Positions 47,172 through 59,872 of a stretch of 64,000 nt of DNA are shown here, in pieces. Numbering within the stretch: the stretch's first letter is position 1; the number at the start of each line of letters is the position of its first letter. The stretch spans positions 12,090,001-12,154,000 of the forward strand of contig NC_135250.1 in the NCBI RefSeq assembly GCF_964204865.1, given 5' to 3'. Position numbers and translations under genes: made by a program. The notes under the pieces were generated by a model that saw only the letters and a list, made by a program, of their open reading frames with translations, made no database searches and was not told the origin of the DNA. The stretch is from Styela clava (taxonomy: Eukaryota > Chordata > Ascidiacea > Stolidobranchia > Styelidae).

Positions 47172-47350
47172 ACGGCGCTCCAGAAGTGTGTGTACCAATA
47201 TGGAGGTAACTAATTTTGTTCGCCTACTTTACACCAAGTTGTGTAAAAGAATTGAAGCCTATGGGTAGGTATGGGTAAGGTAGGTATATGGGTAGGGTAG
47301 GTATATGGGTAAGTATATTCACTTGGCTAACAAAGACAGTTCCCGAACTC
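47172..47350. repeat. Interspersed repeat with internal TGGGTA minisatellite
   Basis: A second copy of the repeat at 38503-38637. Where that copy has GCTTATGGACAAGAAGTATA, this one carries several tandem GGTAGGTATATGGGTA units (about 47263-47312). Confidence 0.75.
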
Positions 47351-50300
47351 AATTGGAATAAAATTATGGCCTAACCCTAAGCTGGTACACACACTACGGG
47401 AGTACCCAAATTACATTGATAATGAAAACACTACTATTCTTTTTATCAAGTAAATATGTCTGAGAGTACTTGTGGTGAAAAAATGGAAAAAAAAACGAAA
47501 CCCTCTAAGAAAGAGATGTGAAAAGTCTCCGTACCTTCGTTCCGCGTTTATTGTAATGCTGAATCCATATTTGATCTGTGACACAAGAATGCTTGAATAA
47601 GATAAAGTCAAGTGTTTATAGCACCAAATACGCATAATCTGTATTCACTCTTTAGAGTATTTCTGGGTATTCCTGATGGTAAAGCTTATACTATGTGGGA
47701 TGATATTTTTGGTTAAAATAAAATTTTATATATGCATTGAAATGTTATAGAAACTTGCTCTTAAAAAGCTGATATTGCAGCCGTCATTTGAATGCACGAT
47801 TATATTGTATCGGGACACAACGGACATAATATCTACCTACGTCTACTTTTTTGAACCATACGTTAATTCATTTGTTCACTTAAATTTCTATTAAATCTCA
47901 TATATAATTTTTATTCGCGTTATTTCGGTGAAACGTTTGATCTCCGGAAATTTCAACAATATCAAGTATGCTCGAAAAAATCATAATGTGTCTTGATATC
48001 AAAGTGCTACCCCTACTTTGACTCAATTTAGGTATCTATTTACCGCCAATTTTGCGACTATTACGAGTATAATGTAAATGGAACGTATCCGCTATTTATT
48101 TCAAGTCTGACAGTGACGTCACTCGGGGTGGTAATTTGGTGGGATTAGGCCGAATGTGGATCACCAATATGAAATTTCGCATGTTATAAATAATCGGTGA
48201 ATTGAAATATTTTTTTTTTAATAAACATAATTAATAATATCGAGATATTATACAAATCAGAAATATGATTAAAATATATAGAAAAAGGGTGTGAGCACTG
48301 AATATTTTTATGACCTTCATTAACTGCTGTTGTTGAAGTTAGTTATACAAAATGGCACAATTGTATTATTTAGAAACCTAATGAAGAATATTTTTTCATC
48401 CATGACTTCAGAGTACCGAGAGCAGCGTATATCACTTTTTCATATAGAGAATCCATCGAATGGCATATTTAATTGTTCATTGTGGACTATATACTGTTTA
48501 TATTCTGAACAAGTCTCTGATATTTCAATACCGTCAAAGTTCAATAGTATTTAAATAATCCACACTATACGAGTACATGCAACACATTTATTTCAAATAT
48601 TGAATTTGAAGCAATGTACTTTTTCGTATATATTTTAACAAGATAAATAAATGGTAGTTTTAAAGCGAGACATAGGCAACTTAAGTGATTCGGACCTAAA
48701 CAATGAAAACCATGAGAAAAATATTCTGGCGTAATTGTTTGCATTCAAACTAGAATAAAAAGTCAAAGTGCGACCGATAATAATATGTACATAAAGAGCT
48801 ATCCTTGCAGATAGCTAGTAAATTCACTCAAGCTTTTATTAGTTTTTTCGAAAAGTTATTTGCGAGGCAATTCCTCAGCTGAGTAATCTCCAATCCTATT
48901 AGTTGTAGCAACCACCAACTTTAAACGTCGGAAATTTCTTTCATGTAACGGTGTAAATACATTAGTAATGTGATCTATATCTTATTAACGGATGCTTTTG
49001 CAACATTTTGCAGCTTATTACCGGGGTTATAACTACTTTAAGTGAAAATTAGGGAAGCGCACTAACGGGAAACGATAACCAGGAAGAGAATAATGGTTTC
49101 GGTTACAATACAGACGACCTTAAAAGAAGGCTTGGTATTTTTGAACACCGCCGAAGATGGGCCATGTTTACGAATTCATTTATTTAGTAACAAGTCATCA
49201 GTTTTGCGTGAAATGCCACCACGCTATAGTACAAATTGTTACAAAAATGTAACAACTTTTAATGTTTCCATTGCATAAGAGCTGCATCGTGAGTATAAAT
49301 TGGATTAAAATATACCTAATGTATTTTCACAGAGAACCTTTAAAATACAGTCTTCTAATTTTATCTTTTTCTTATTAATTTAGACCGCAACTTCTTTTGA
49401 TGTAGACGGAAGCGTCTCACCCATAAACCAATTAGTTATCTACTGATTTATAATTTGTTAATTAAAAAACCTAAAATTACTATTTTAAACTGAACACCTT
49501 TTAAACCTTCGTGCATACTTGTGTTCATTTAAAAAACAGGTCGTGGCATTTCTTTAATTTATTTACAAAAAATACACGAATACAAAAAGCACAGGGAAAT
49601 GGATTTAACGGGGAAAAATACAACACATAAAGAATTATGCGCTGTTAGTCAACTAGTGGTTGGCAGAAGTTCCCAAGAAAATGTTTTCACGGAATGTTAT
49701 AGTCTTACGTATACTATAATTTCTTGACTCAGACAAGTTCCTCCTGTAGGATTTCATAGGTTACGTATTAGAAGAGACAAATGTGTTTATAATGAATTTG
49801 TTTTATTTATATGAACCCGGAAATCTGATGTTTACATTTCAAAATTCGTAAGGAAATAAAAAAACTAAATTTAGAATAACTTAAAAAAAATCAACGTGAT
49901 CTCAATGTCCCCTCTGCTTGCGCATGGATTAAAAAGGCTCCAACTCATCACCCGTCCCGTCTCTTTTCGTAAGCTACGATTAAAATTACTTTTGGCTCAT
50001 GGGTGGCAAAGTACTACTATGACGACTTTCGGCTTATAAGTGCATTTGGAAAGATACTCTTCGAGATATTCTTACAAATCCTATATCTAAGTTTTAAACG
50101 ACGGATACTTTTTGGATTATTCGGTAATTCAGACCACCCAAACGTTTTCGCTTTTGTTTAAATTTGTTACTTGATTTATGTAAACTACATGTATCTACGC
50201 GTCATTTTTAAATATGATGATACCGTATGGAAGAGCACTATCTGTTGTAATTTTGCTTATACTGAAAGAAAGTATTACAAGGATCATCTTCGATTGTAAA

Positions 50301-51598
50301 CAAAGTTAAAAGCGCAGAGTTTTATCGGTGCGACGGAAATAATTCAGAATACTAGCACTATAAATTTTTTTTCAGTTTTTGGGGATTTTGGTATGTTAAA
50401 GTTAAATTCATTTCATATAATAGGTAAATATTTATAATATGTAAACTCAATAAATATTGAATTGTGCCTTTTATTTCTCACGGACTCGACCGTGACTCAA
50501 CTTCGATCCATCCAGTAATAGGCACGCCTCAACTGTGTCGAATACGCTTCAGAGATAATTACTAATAAATATTTTGCAACCTACATCCAAGTAAATTCAC
50601 AAAATACAGGTGAATTTAAATTTTGGGATAAGTATTTTTCATCCTTCCATTGAGTATCATTCACGACATTAAGAAAGAAATGATGAAGGCAATAATAACA
50701 TTTTCAAATTCACGATTTTCAATTTTCTTAATTTGCGTAATTTAATATCAATTTATTTTACCAACTACGGGTCTAAACAGTCAAGTCTAGAAACAAGCGT
50801 TAAGAAATAGCTTGCAATCACTTTTTATTATGATTCAATTGTCTCAGAAATAGTATATTTTACTGAAAAACAAAATACATAATTAGCAACATTCTGAAAA
50901 ACGATGTGATTACAATATCTAAGCACTTGTAATCAAATATGATGTGGTACCACAGTCGTTGGACCAAAAATCTCTGACCGACATTGGTCTCGGGATCTTC
51001 ATGTGTTACAGAGTGTGCACGCATATTATGTGTAGTCGGACATCTCAAAGAAATGCAACACATATCAATACCCAACGGTCGTTTCAAACAACCCAGTACG
51101 CCATTAGTGAGGTAATAAATTAAATGCACCAAACTCGAAAAAATTCTCTTCGCTTCTACAGCTAGTCTTCAGAAAAGAAATCGTTTTATGAATGATTCAA
51201 TGGTGACACCTAACGAATAGAAAATAATCATAGATCCTCAAAATGTATGTCTATCGGTTTTACTCGCTTTTCACTAAAGGATCTCAGTAATCTCTCCACT
51301 CCTCTCAGCAATGGATCAATGGCGATTTGAATGATTTGAGGTACACGTATATAAGAAAATAAGTGGGTCTTGTAAGCCATTTATACCTCAAAAGGGACAG
51401 TCAATTGGAGTCTCCCACTTGAAGATAGCTACATGGCCGTGCAAAAATATTATAACACTTGTACTAAAATATTATATACTTATTATTTTTTTTGATATAT
51501 GACTTGAAATAATTTGGATAATCGATTTACTTAATTTTCTGATGGAAACTGTACTTGAAACTTGTTAATAACGAGAATCAAGTTCGAATCATAAATTA

Positions 51599-54122
51599 AA
51601 CAAGAGAGCTATGCTCAAATATATGGTCACATAATTTTGATGACGTCATAGCGAAAAAAAAGTAATAGTCTTCTGGAGAAAATTTTTATCTTTAACCACT
51701 AAAAATTTCAAAGCAATTGGTCCAGTATTCGAAGAGAAAAGCGACTTTTAAAAACGTGTCAAGCGGTACTGAGTTAGCAGTCAGGCAGCATCTTACCTGT
51801 ACACTGTAGGCCATATACGGTAATTGATCACAGAACAGTTGTTCCCTTGCAAATTTTATGTTGTTTACACTTTAGGAAATATAATTGATCACAGAACAAT
51901 TCTTCCCTTTCAAATTTTATGTTGTTTCCAGTAGACTCTCATCAAAATAAACAAATATAGTAGGCTGCAAGTGCTACAACGCTTGCATTACTGCACTGGT
52001 AGGACCGTGAAAGAATAAGTTACGGTAATTTCATTGTGGTAAGACACCGTACACTGTAGGCCATATACGGTAATTGATCACAGAACAGTTGTTCCCTTGC
52101 AAATTTTATGTTGTTTACACTTTAGGACAGATAATTGATCACAGAACAATTCTTCCCTTTCAAATTTTATGTTGTTTCCAGTAGACTCTCATCAAAATAA
52201 ACAAATATAGTAGGCTACAAGTGCTACAACGCTTGCATTACTGCACTGGTAGGACCGTGAAAGAATAAGTTACGGTAATTTCATTGTGGTAAGACACCGG
52301 TACCGGCACCAGTACCAGTATCGTACTTACGTACTGAGCTACCAGTACCGGTACCGAACCTGTAGGTCTGATATTCCGTTCCGCATACGATAGGCTATAA
52401 AACTTGCATTGCAGCATTAGTAATACCGCGGAAGGAATAAGTCAATTTCACTGCGTTACGGTACCTGTATGGCAACTTACCAGTACCGACCTACAGTAGC
52501 TGTAGTACTGAGCAAGACAATCGATCGCGAAACCGCTTGAAATAAGTGTAAAACAGTGTTCCCATGAGTAAAAATAAATACCGCGAAATTTTGTATGAAA
52601 TATCATATCTCATAGGATTCATATAAAATTTAAGAATGAACAAAAGTAATAGCCTTCTAGCGAAAAAATTAATCTTTAACCACTGAAAATTTCAAAGCAA
52701 TTGGTCCAGTATTCGAAGAGAAAAGCGACTTTTTAAAAACGTGTCAAAGAACAAGAACAACAAGTGAGCTATGCTCAAATATATGGACACGTAGAGTCAC
52801 ATAATTTTGATGACGTCATAGCGAAAAAAAAAGTAATAGCCTTCTGGAGAAAATTTTCATCTTTAACCACTAAAAATTTCAAAGCAATTGGTCCAGTATT
52901 CGAAGAGAAAAGCGACTTTTAAAAACGTGTCAAGCGGTACTGAGTTAGCAGTCAGGCAGCATCTTACATGTACACTGTAGGCCATATACGGTAATTGATC
53001 ACAGAACAGTTGTTCCCTTGCAAATTTTATGTTGTTTACACTTTAGGAAATATAATTGATCACAGAACAATTCTTCCCTTTCAAATTTTATGTTGTTTCC
53101 AGTAGACTCTCGTCAAAATAAACAAATATAGTAGGCTACAAGTGCTACAACGCTTGCATTACTGCACTGGTAGGACCGTGAAAGAATAAGTTACGGTAAT
53201 TTCATTGTGGTAAGACACCGGTACCGGCACCAGTACCAGTATCGTACTTACGTACTGAGCTACCAGTACCGGTTAGCAGTCAGCCAGCATCTTACCTGTA
53301 CACTGTAGGCCATATACGGTAATTGATCACAGAACAGTTGTTCCCTTGCAAATTTTATGTTGTTTACACTTTAGGACAGATAATTGATCACAGAACAATT
53401 CTTCCCTTTCAAATTTTATGTTGTTTCCAGTAGACTCTCATCAAAATAAACAAATATAGTAGGCTACAAGTGCTACAACGCTTGCATTACTGCACTGGTA
53501 GGACCGTGAAAGAATAAGTTACGGTAATTTCATTGTGGTAAGACACCGGTACCGGCACCAGTACCAGTATCGTACTTACGTACTGAGCTACCAGTACCGG
53601 TACCGAACCTGTAGGTCTGATATTCCGTTCCGCATGCGATAGGCTATAAAACTTGCATTGCAGCATTAGTAATACCGCGGAAGGAATAAGTCAATTTCAC
53701 TGCGTTACGGTACCTGTATGGCAACTTACCAGTACCGACCTACAGTAGCTGTAGTACTGAGCAAGACAATCGATCGCGAAACCGCTTGAAATAAGTGTAA
53801 AACAGTGTTCCCATGAGTAAAAATAAATACCGCGAAATTTTGTATGAAATATCCTATCTCATAGGATTCATATAAAATTTAAGAATAAACAAAAGTAATA
53901 GCCTTCTAGCGAAAAAATTAATCTTTAACCACTGAAAATTTCAAAGCAATTGGTCCAGTATTCGAAGAGAAAAGCGACTTTTTAAAAACGTGTCAAAGAA
54001 CAAGAACAAGAACAACAAGAACAAGAACAACAACAACATAATATTGAAACAATCGTTATGTCCACTACGTGTCCAACAACAACATAATATTGAAACGATC
54101 GTTATGTCCACTACGTGTCCAA
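51599..54122 (-). repeat. Composite A/B/C repeat array, tandemly duplicated
   Basis: Two large units of about 1.2 kb lie head to tail: 51599-52758 and 52759-54000. Each begins with a minus-strand family A copy that stops at GTGTCAA. Two B repeats of about 250 bp follow, then a C segment rich in TACCGGTACC words, then a second, partial A copy. B units start near 51763, 52049, 52935 and 53276; their GTACACTGTAGGCCATATA words are at 51799, 52049, 52970 and 53298. Within each B are two diverged halves (TGATCACAGAACA and CAAATTTTATGTTGTTT). The second large unit has an extra 78-bp piece at about 53219-53276. No coding frame is present. Confidence 0.85.
53892..54122 (-). repeat. Family A repeat closing the composite array
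   Basis: A minus-strand copy whose outer end is duplicated: GTCCACTACGTGTCCAA occurs twice (about 54060-54075 and 54106-54122), each preceded by ACAACATAATATTGAAAC. It also has an expanded (AACAAG)n tract after GTGTCAAAG. Confidence 0.8.
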
Positions 54123-54609
54123 TAACTATCCATATAATGATAACGAGAAGAAATATATATAATCAATGGTAGATCTTTAACAGGCATATATATACATATG
54201 TAAAGGCATACAGAGAGGATAGAATTGAAATTGCTTTTGATGAAAATGTATATTCAATACAAGATAAAGAAAAGTTTGTCAAATTATTGTATACTGCACA
54301 TAAGTCCGTAAGATCAAATTTCGTAAATTTGAAATAAATATCAATTGTACAGATTTTGGGAAAAAATAATATACGCCATCTACAATTTTTCTGCGCAATG
54401 TGAATAAAATATTGCTGATTTCACGCTAGCTACACGTGAAAGCGTGTACGAATAATCGACTGGATAAACCATATGATCAAATTTTTGACCAGTAGTGTTC
54501 TATAAGCTCTATTCTATAAAAATCTTTCAAAATGCCAAAAATATTCGATTTGGCTTCCTTATGTCTCGCTATCATACTGGTTTTACAGTCAAACATAACT
54601 GCTTTGATA

Positions 54610-54976
54610 AACAAAAGAGCAATGCGAAAATATATGGACACGTTGCCAAAACGATGTAGTATCAAAACTCCCACAGTGCCAGTAGTCTGACCACCAGATC
54701 AATGAGATGTGATCAAGGAACCACGGCAAGCAATGATTGATTTTGATGACTTCATCACACACAACTTTATATAAAAACGAATCCCACAGATATTTCTGAA
54801 ATAAATAAAAGTAATACCCTCCTAGCTACAACCACAAGTTTTAACCACTGAAAATTTCAAAGCAATTGGTACAGTTGTCAATAAAAAAAGCATTTTTTTC
54901 ATAATCACAAGAAATAAATCTAACAACAACGGCAGCATAATACCAAAACGATTCATATGTACATTTTATGTCCAAA
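54610..54976 (-). repeat. Old, diverged family A repeat beside AHCY
   Basis: Ends and internal blocks (AATATATGGACACGTTG, TTTTAACCACTGAAAATTTC, TTTCAAAGCAATTGGT) match other copies, but substitutions are many and there is extra central sequence. It ends about 200 bp before the adenosylhomocysteinase start codon. Confidence 0.7.
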
Positions 54977-55183
54977 AAGCATAAAGTATCACGCAATAAG
55001 CATAAGTGCAATTTTCCGGGGCCAAAGGTCGTGAAAACATCCATTCACAAATTTCGTAATGTTGACATTTCATGCTCGAGTAATTCTCCGCAGTATATAT
55101 TCTCACTTCTCGCTCTCACACGTCTCCTTTCACCAGCTGACACCGTTGTTGTTTCTTTTGTGCCAGGTAGAAAATTGCCGAAG

Positions 55184-56494
55184 ATGACGCCTTTACCTTA
55201 CAAAGTTGCTGATATAAGTCTTGCCGATTTCGGTCGCAAGGAAATAAATATAGCAGAAAATGAAATGCCAGGACTTATGTCGCTACGAAAATTATACGGG
55301 CCGTCAAAACCACTAAAAGGCGCTAGGATAGCGGGGTGCCTGCATATGACGATTCAGACAGCAGTTTTAATAGAAACTCTCAGAGAATTGGGTGCAGAAG
55401 TACAATGGTCGTCATGCAATATTTTTTCCACACAAGATCATGCTGCCGCAGCTATCGCATCGACCGGGGTTCCAGTTTTTGCATGGAAAGGTGAAACAGA
55501 TGATGAATACATGTGGTGTATTGAGCAAACATTGGTGTTTTCAGATGGCCAACCATTAAACATGATTTTGGATGATGGGGGCGATCTTACTAACTTGGTA
55601 CATCAGAAGTTTCCTCAGTATTTAGAAGGAATCAAAGGGATATCTGAAGAAACAACAACAGGTGTTCACAATCTGTATAAAATGATGGAAAAGGGTACTC
55701 TCCATACCCCCGCAATCAATGTAAATGATTCGGTTACCAAAAGCAAATTTGATAATTTATACGGATGCAGGGAGTCGCTGGTTGATGGAATAAAACGAGC
55801 TACCGATGTTATGTTGGCAGGAAAAGTTGCAGTCGTTGCAGGATATGGTGACGTCGGAAAAGGAAGTTCGTCTTCACTTCGTGCTTTTGGTTGCAGAGTC
55901 ATAATCACGGAAATTGATCCGATCAATGCATTGCAAGCAGCAATGGAAGGATATGAAGTTACAACAATTCAAAAAGCTGCTTCTCGTGCCAACATTATCG
56001 TTACAACCACTGGTTGCAAAAGCATTGTTACTCAAGAAATATTCGAAGCGTTGCCCAATGATGCAATTGTTTGCAATATTGGACATTTTGATTGTGAACT
56101 TGATGTCGCATGGCTCAATAAGAACGCAATTGAAAAAGTGACTGTTAAGCCACAGGTTGACAGATACAGAATGAAAAGTGGAAAGCACGTCATTCTACTC
56201 GCAGAAGGACGATTGGTCAATCTTGGGTGTGCAACAGGTCACCCAAGCTTTGTCATGAGTAATTCATTCACCAATCAAACTCTTGCACAAATTGAACTGT
56301 GGTCGAACAATGCTGAGTACAGCAAGTATGCAAAGGGAAAAGTTTACATGTTGCCCAAACAACTTGATGAAAAAGTCGCAGCATTGCATCTTGACCATCT
56401 CGGGGTCGAGCTCACTAAATTATCAGAAGATCAATCGCAATATCTAGGGGTCGCTGTCAAAGGGCCGTACAAACCAGAACATTATCGTTACTAG
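55184..56494 (+). CDS. Adenosylhomocysteinase (SAH hydrolase), intronless, 436 aa
   Basis: A cytosolic NAD-dependent enzyme that reversibly splits S-adenosylhomocysteine into adenosine and homocysteine, removing the inhibitory by-product of methyl transfer. The frame is complete from [20 protein letters not shown] to [11 protein letters not shown]. Family landmarks sit at their usual places: [11 protein letters not shown] at 130-140, [12 protein letters not shown] at 153-164, K186, D190, N191 and C195, the NAD-binding GYGDVGKG at 220-227, then [27 protein letters not shown] and the C-terminal Lys and Tyr that close the cofactor site. The open frame continues 72 codons upstream to an ATG at 54968, but family length and residue numbering fix the start at 55184. 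The gene has no intron, unlike the multi-exon neighbours and vertebrate AHCY, so it may be an intact retrogene. TATATAT at 55094-55100 is a possible TATA box. An AG at 55166-55167 after a pyrimidine-rich stretch could instead be a 5'-UTR acceptor. Confidence 0.95.
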   Translation: MTPLPYKVADISLADFGRKEINIAENEMPGLMSLRKLYGPSKPLKGARIAGCLHMTIQTAVLIETLRELGAEVQWSSCNIFSTQDHAAAAIASTGVPVFAWKGETDDEYMWCIEQTLVFSDGQPLNMILDDGGDLTNLVHQKFPQYLEGIKGISEETTTGVHNLYKMMEKGTLHTPAINVNDSVTKSKFDNLYGCRESLVDGIKRATDVMLAGKVAVVAGYGDVGKGSSSSLRAFGCRVIITEIDPINALQAAMEGYEVTTIQKAASRANIIVTTTGCKSIVTQEIFEALPNDAIVCNIGHFDCELDVAWLNKNAIEKVTVKPQVDRYRMKSGKHVILLAEGRLVNLGCATGHPSFVMSNSFTNQTLAQIELWSNNAEYSKYAKGKVYMLPKQLDEKVAALHLDHLGVELTKLSEDQSQYLGVAVKGPYKPEHYRY

Positions 56495-56636
56495 TTTCAC
56501 AAGTATTGGTGTATCTGTAATCCCCAGAGCATGGCAGTTGGCTTAATTGCAAAAACTGCTAGCAAAGAAGGAGGGTTTTATTTCGAAATTGAAAAAATGT
56601 TAAAACCTATTTTGCAAAATGCTGACGTGCGAACCT

Positions 56637-56642
56637 AATAAA
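56637..56642 (+). promoter_or_regulatory. Polyadenylation signal AATAAA
   Basis: Canonical hexamer about 143 nt after the adenosylhomocysteinase stop. No long A tract follows that would mark a retroposed poly(A) tail. Confidence 0.5.
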
Positions 56643-57468
56643 TTTACCACGTATTTCCATACATCCACAATATATTACGAGTTCATGAACTAGACTGTTA
56701 CTGTTTCTCTTTCTACTGTAATAAAAATTGGAATTAGCAACAGTGAGAACGTACATTTTATCTGATTGATATGTTTGGTGTGTTAGAATCCGATACAATT
56801 AAAATGCTTCAGAAACTCGAATTAATCCCGTCGTTGAATGGCAAAGTCGTTTTAAAATAAACTATCTATCAAAACAAGATAACATCTGTTTGATTAAGCA
56901 CACTATTGCAGACTTAGCATTTCGGGAACCCTACGATTCAGCAAATTTGCTAATGATTAACCGCAGTGGTCTTTACTCTACTAAAACGTTTCGCAATCTG
57001 TCCCCATTCCACGACGTTGCTCGAGTACGGCGATCATGTTGGTTAGTGTACATAAGATAAGCTGGTTTAAGATATTCTAGTATGAGTTGGCCATTATGTA
57101 AAATTCATTTAGGATGACTGATACATTCATTTGTGTTGTAGGTAGGGTTGAGTGTTTCGAAACCCTGATATATATGTCGTTTGACTTAACAAAAAAATGC
57201 CAACGTCATATATTTTATCTTAATTATTTCAGATGCGTATGGTATGAACCCACTGGTTCGGAAGGATCTGTGGTATCGAATAAACAGGGGTGGACAACAC
57301 GTCGATCGCGATCGACCGGTCGATCGCCACGTCTCGAGCAGCCGAATGCGTCTAATGTTGAGTGAATTTTATTGAAATGTCCCCAAAAATTGCCTCGAAC
57401 CAGTTTTGTGTTTTACAACAGGAAGAATACAGTACTTTACATGCGCAAAATACAATATACACATACAG
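56643..57468. other. Intergenic, no gene seen
   Basis: No exon recognised. It contains a GATCG-rich segment with a 20-bp perfect palindrome at 57308-57327, next to CAGGGGTGGACAAC, which resembles a hAT terminus. Confidence 0.4.
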
Positions 57469-57965
57469 CAGCGGTTCCAAAAGGGTGTACCATGACGAGT
57501 TAGGTGCGCCGCGAAAATTAACAGTGATTGTATTTATTATACACGTTTCTTGTTTTACATGCTGTGTATATAGAATAAGGATCAATAAATTTATTTTACT
57601 TTTCTATGTCATTTACTGCCTGTTACGTAGTGTCTGCCTCTATTGTTATGTAACAATAGAGGGAGAAACTACTTGATGCAATTTCGTGAGCTGCAGTTCA
57701 TATATCTACTGAACCCAGTTTAGCAAATATGGGTGTTTTTTCCAGCATTTCGAAGGGAAATAGAGCAAAGATGAGGAAGAAGAGTTGACCTTTTGCTTTC
57801 ATTCCTTATGCCTACGTGTTTACAAACTTTCTAATGCATATTAAGTACAAATTAGCGATAACAAAATTGGGTTTTATTTCAAAAGCAGCATTTTTTTCGT
57901 ATAAGTGCGCCGTGAGTTTTTTTTTCCGTTTGGCGCCGCATGAACAAAAAGTTTTTGAACCGCTG
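57469..57965. mobile_element. hAT-like MITE with CAGCGGTTC ends
   Basis: A 497-bp element beginning CAGCGGTTCCAAAA and ending TTTTTGAACCGCTG, an inverted repeat with one or two mismatches. Flanks ACATACAG (57461-57468) and ACACACAG (57966-57973) match at 7 of 8 positions. The interior is related to the fragment at 25038. Confidence 0.85.
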
Positions 57966-58070
57966 ACACACAGTATTTGAGTCTGATAAAGCCTATTATT
58001 GCGTAAAAAATGGCAGTTTTTCCAGGGTTTAAAAATGAAGTGCCGAATATCGCGTGTCTAGAGTCTAGAC

Positions 58071-58526
58071 CAGGGGTCGGCAATATACGGCCCCTGGATC
58101 AGATCCGGCCCGCGGAACAATATAATCCGGCCCGCGACGCTTCACTGAATTATATTAACAAAACCACTTTATTGACGATATTCGTTACGTTACAGATTTT
58201 TTTTGAGACACTAAATTATAATATAACCTAACATGTATATATATAATTCACAATCACTCGTTTAATGAGCCTATGAATCGATTATAATTAAACAAATGGC
58301 AACAGAACGTAAAAAAGTTGATGCTGAGTGCAAATCATTTAATGGCGCAGAAAATATTCAAATGATCAGTCTTCGCGCGCCTGAAATTTAACTGGAATCT
58401 GTGTGAAAAAAATGTGATTCATTGGCCATTTCTTCGGTTTTTAACTTTCTAAAAGTATGTGCGGCCCGCCAATGACTTGGAACCTTCAATTTTGGCCCGT
58501 GAACGACGAAAGTTTGCCGATCCCTG
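58071..58526. mobile_element. hAT-like MITE with CAGGGGTCGGCAA ends
   Basis: A 456-bp element starting CAGGGGTCGGCAA and ending TTTGCCGATCCCTG. Flanks GTCTAGAC (58063-58070) and CTCTAGAC (58527-58534) agree at 7 of 8 positions. Subterminal GGCCCGCG and GCGGCCCGCC are typical of this large class of non-autonomous hAT elements. Confidence 0.87.
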
Positions 58527-58957
58527 CTCTAGACTGACAAACGATCATACAATAACTTCCGCAGTATGCGAATGTTATTGTCTCACTCCAAGATTAGTGT
58601 GATAAATTTTATTCGCAATGGTAGCAGTGGCATCAAAATGCCAAATTTGTTCTAATTCTAAGCAAGCGAAGAATCGCGTTTGGAGAAAATTGTAAATTGG
58701 ATACTGAAGTTTGAGAAGTCATGTAACATTCATGGTTTGAGAGAGAATATTTATTTTTCGCTGTTTGGATAATACTTGGCAAGGTTTCTTGAAGACTTTT
58801 CAACATTTACTAAAAATTAGTTACGCCCTTTATCTGAATTGTATGATTTAAATAAATCTTAAATAAATAATGAAACATTCACTCCGGGTACAATTAAATA
58901 ATAAAATCAACAACCTAAATAAAACATGAAAAATACAAATTTTGTGTCGATTTTAAT

Positions 58958-59314
58958 AACATAAGAGTTATGCTCAAATATATGGACACGGATGTACGGC
59001 GCTATTCGCCATTCCCCATTAACAAGTCCTAGCAAAGCAAGAATTTCGTTACATGGAAACCACCGACGTTCGATGAGCACTTGATCAAAAGAACAAGGTG
59101 ATGAGTGCCACCATAAACACAAATCGATTAGGTGTCAAAAAAAACGAATTCCCCCGTGATGTTCGGAAATTTTGAAATAGAGAAATTTGGTTTCCAACCT
59201 CTGAAAATTCCAGAGCAATTGGTCCAGTAATCAAAGAGAAAAGCGAATTTTTAGGTTTTCTACTAGGTGTCTAGAAAAAAAGCAAAACGATCCATAGGTC
59301 CACTCCGTGTCCAA
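58958..59314 (-). repeat. Family A repeat, diverged copy
   Basis: Runs from ATAAGAGTTATGCTCAAATA to CACTCCGTGTCCAA. It shares the GGTCCAGTAATCAAAGAGAA and CAGAGCAATTGG blocks but has a different centre (CGGCGCTATTCGCC and onward), so it belongs to an older subfamily. The fragment at 14219-14260 is closest to this version. Confidence 0.75.
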
Positions 59315-59566
59315 TAATGTGCCTACAAAGTCTTTTTATTGACAGCGGTGGAATTTTTTGTATGCGGGTGTGCAGTTATCTGCACATTCAGTGCTCATTC
59401 GTTTTTGTGTAGGACCTTATTACCGATCAGTCGATTCGCGATCTATGTTGAAGATAGTCGATCACGGTCAAAAGCAGGTTGGCCACCCGAGGAATATAGC
59501 ATCAAATGAGCTCAATCATAACATGCGATGCAAATCTACTTACTATGGTCCACTTAGGATAGTTTT

Positions 59567-59862
59567 TATATATTTATCCCGGAGTAGGGAAAATGCGATC
59601 AGACAACTATATGGCGCATCCGGCTTCTCTCCCCGATACTAGTCCATGTCGGGTATGGTATAAGTTGCTAGTATATGTTTCAGATTCATGGACATTGAGG
59701 GTGGGGGAAGCTGCAACCGACCAGCAGTTATGTGAAACACCGTGCGGCGAGTAGCTCAGCAATACACCCACACATCGTTATCTGCCACATGATGCGAACC
59801 CACGGAGGGTAATCAGAGGTGCGATGGCAAGCGTATTGCTAACACTGAGCACCGTAGACTAA
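59567..59862 (-). mobile_element. tRNA-derived SINE, copy 2
   Basis: Reverse-orientation relative of the SINE at 13525. On the minus strand it reads ACGGTGCTCAGTGTTAGCAA, then ATTACCCTCCGTGGGTTCGC, and ends CTACTCCGGGATAAATAT. The B-box region is degenerate, so this copy is probably silent. Confidence 0.7.
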
Positions 59863-59872
59863 CATGGTGGCG

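Larger units (their letters stand above)
41441..51598. other. 10-kb gene-free stretch downstream of Dmrt
   Basis: AT-rich with no supported exons. It contains the Dmrt 3' UTR (AATAAA at 41720-41725), an interspersed repeat at 47172-47350 and simple TA runs. A roughly 100-bp segment near 48000-48120 shares a TTTGCGACTATTAC core with 37880-37920. The region could hold regulatory DNA for Dmrt, which is speculation. Confidence 0.45.

Noticed and set aside
51599-54122. A CRISPR-like or coding tandem array
   Set aside because: The units are far too long and uneven for CRISPR, and no frame persists. It is a transposon/satellite composite in a eukaryotic genome.
54968-55183. A 72-residue N-terminal extension of adenosylhomocysteinase
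   Set aside because: The frame is open, but the peptide has no targeting character and overlaps a decayed family A repeat. Family residue numbering fits a start at 55184 exactly.
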